A stretch of 6,212 nt of DNA. Origin: Limnoglobus sp. GTDB lineage: Bacteria; Planctomycetota; Planctomycetia; Gemmatales; Gemmataceae. Below are positions 6,083 through 6,212 of the stretch, one piece after another. The notes under the pieces are model-generated. The model was not told the DNA's origin. It made no database searches and saw only the letters and a program-made list of their open reading frames with translations. Location of the stretch: the NCBI GenBank assembly GCA_025353985.1, contig JANXNT010001331.1:1-6212 (forward strand), given 5' to 3'. A program made the position numbers and the translations under genes. The first letter of the stretch is position 1. Each line of letters opens with the position of its first letter.

Positions 6083-6212
6083 TCACTTCGCGACCAAAAC
6101 CCCTTCGGGGGCTTTCTCTGTGGCCATTGCGGGTGCGGGGACTCCGAGCGCTTCGGCGATGATGGGCGCTACGATTAGCGAACTCACGGCTTCCTCGCGG
6201 GTGCCGCGTTTC
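6083..6212 (-). CDS. C-terminal fragment of an unidentified protein (5' end beyond window)
   Basis: The minus-strand frame from the right edge (first full codon 6211-6209) is open for 42 residues to TGA at 6085-6083. It starts KRGTREEAVSSLIVAP, continues IIAEALGVPAPAMA and ends EGVLVAK. The codon pattern is coding-like, with mostly G or C at third positions, and the residues form an amphipathic helix, so this looks like a genuine C-terminus rather than a shadow. The visible piece is too short to identify a family. It has the same orientation as the small gene at 5707-5923, 159 bp downstream, but a shared operon is not implied at that distance. Confidence 0.6.
   Translation of the reverse strand, partial: KRGTREEAVSSLIVAPIIAEALGVPAPAMATEKAPEGVLVAK
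6096..6115 (-). terminator. C/G-stem tetraloop hairpin inside the end of a coding sequence, possible overlapping terminator
   Basis: On the minus strand AAAGCCCC, loop CGAA and GGGGTTTT make an 8-bp stem (four C-G, one G-T, three A-T). Read alternatively, it is a 4-bp C-G stem followed by four Ts, resembling a very short intrinsic terminator. On the plus strand the loop is the stable C(TTCG)G tetraloop. It lies within the last codons of the gene ending at 6083, about ten bases before the stop, so codon constraint may explain it. Confidence 0.25.

Noticed and set aside
1..6212. CRISPR arrays, tRNA/rRNA genes, insertion sequences, replication origin
   Set aside because: No regularly spaced repeats, no tRNA cloverleaf with CCA-type end, no transposase motifs and no terminal inverted repeats were seen when reading both strands by eye.

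Overview
The window most likely comes from a Planctomycetota chromosome, probably of the Gemmata/Gemmataceae type. The main reason is the dominant gene, a 1369-residue secreted protein built from modules typical of that phylum: a PVC-type membrane-bound-dehydrogenase propeller, a helical repeat region, a CxxCH cytochrome c module and a C-terminal DUF1080 (3-keto-disaccharide hydrolase) domain. Moderate-to-high GC and a weak or absent Shine-Dalgarno before that gene also fit. The lineage is inferred from gene content only; no marker gene is present.

Layout, left to right. (1) Positions 1-359, plus strand: the 3' end of a gene whose coiled-coil C-terminus looks like a TolC-family outer-membrane efflux protein. 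(2) Positions 360-477: a short convergent intergenic region with nested inverted and direct repeats. (3) Positions 478-4587, minus strand: the large multidomain haem/propeller/hydrolase protein, which fills two thirds of the window. (4) Positions 4588-4802: a divergent intergenic region with weak promoter-like elements, two small palindromes and a 12-bp near-perfect direct repeat. (5) Positions 4803-5264 and 5261-5638, plus strand: two small soluble proteins of unknown function, joined by an ATGA stop/start overlap. (6) Positions 5639-5706: a short convergent gap with small hairpins. (7) Positions 5707-5923, minus strand: a small gene of about 71 codons with a very good ribosome binding site that appears to be broken by a one-base frameshift. 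(8) Positions 6083-6212, minus strand: the 3' end of an unidentified gene running off the right edge.

How the genes work together. The large protein reads as a periplasmic or surface module joining carbohydrate binding, a putative oxidation step coupled to a c-type haem, and cleavage of an oxidised (3-keto) sugar. That functional reading is inference. The two-gene operon at 4803-5638 is the best candidate for an undescribed system: two small conserved-looking proteins, tightly coupled, divergent from the large gene, with no recognisable enzyme motif. No tRNA, rRNA, CRISPR array, insertion sequence or origin was seen.
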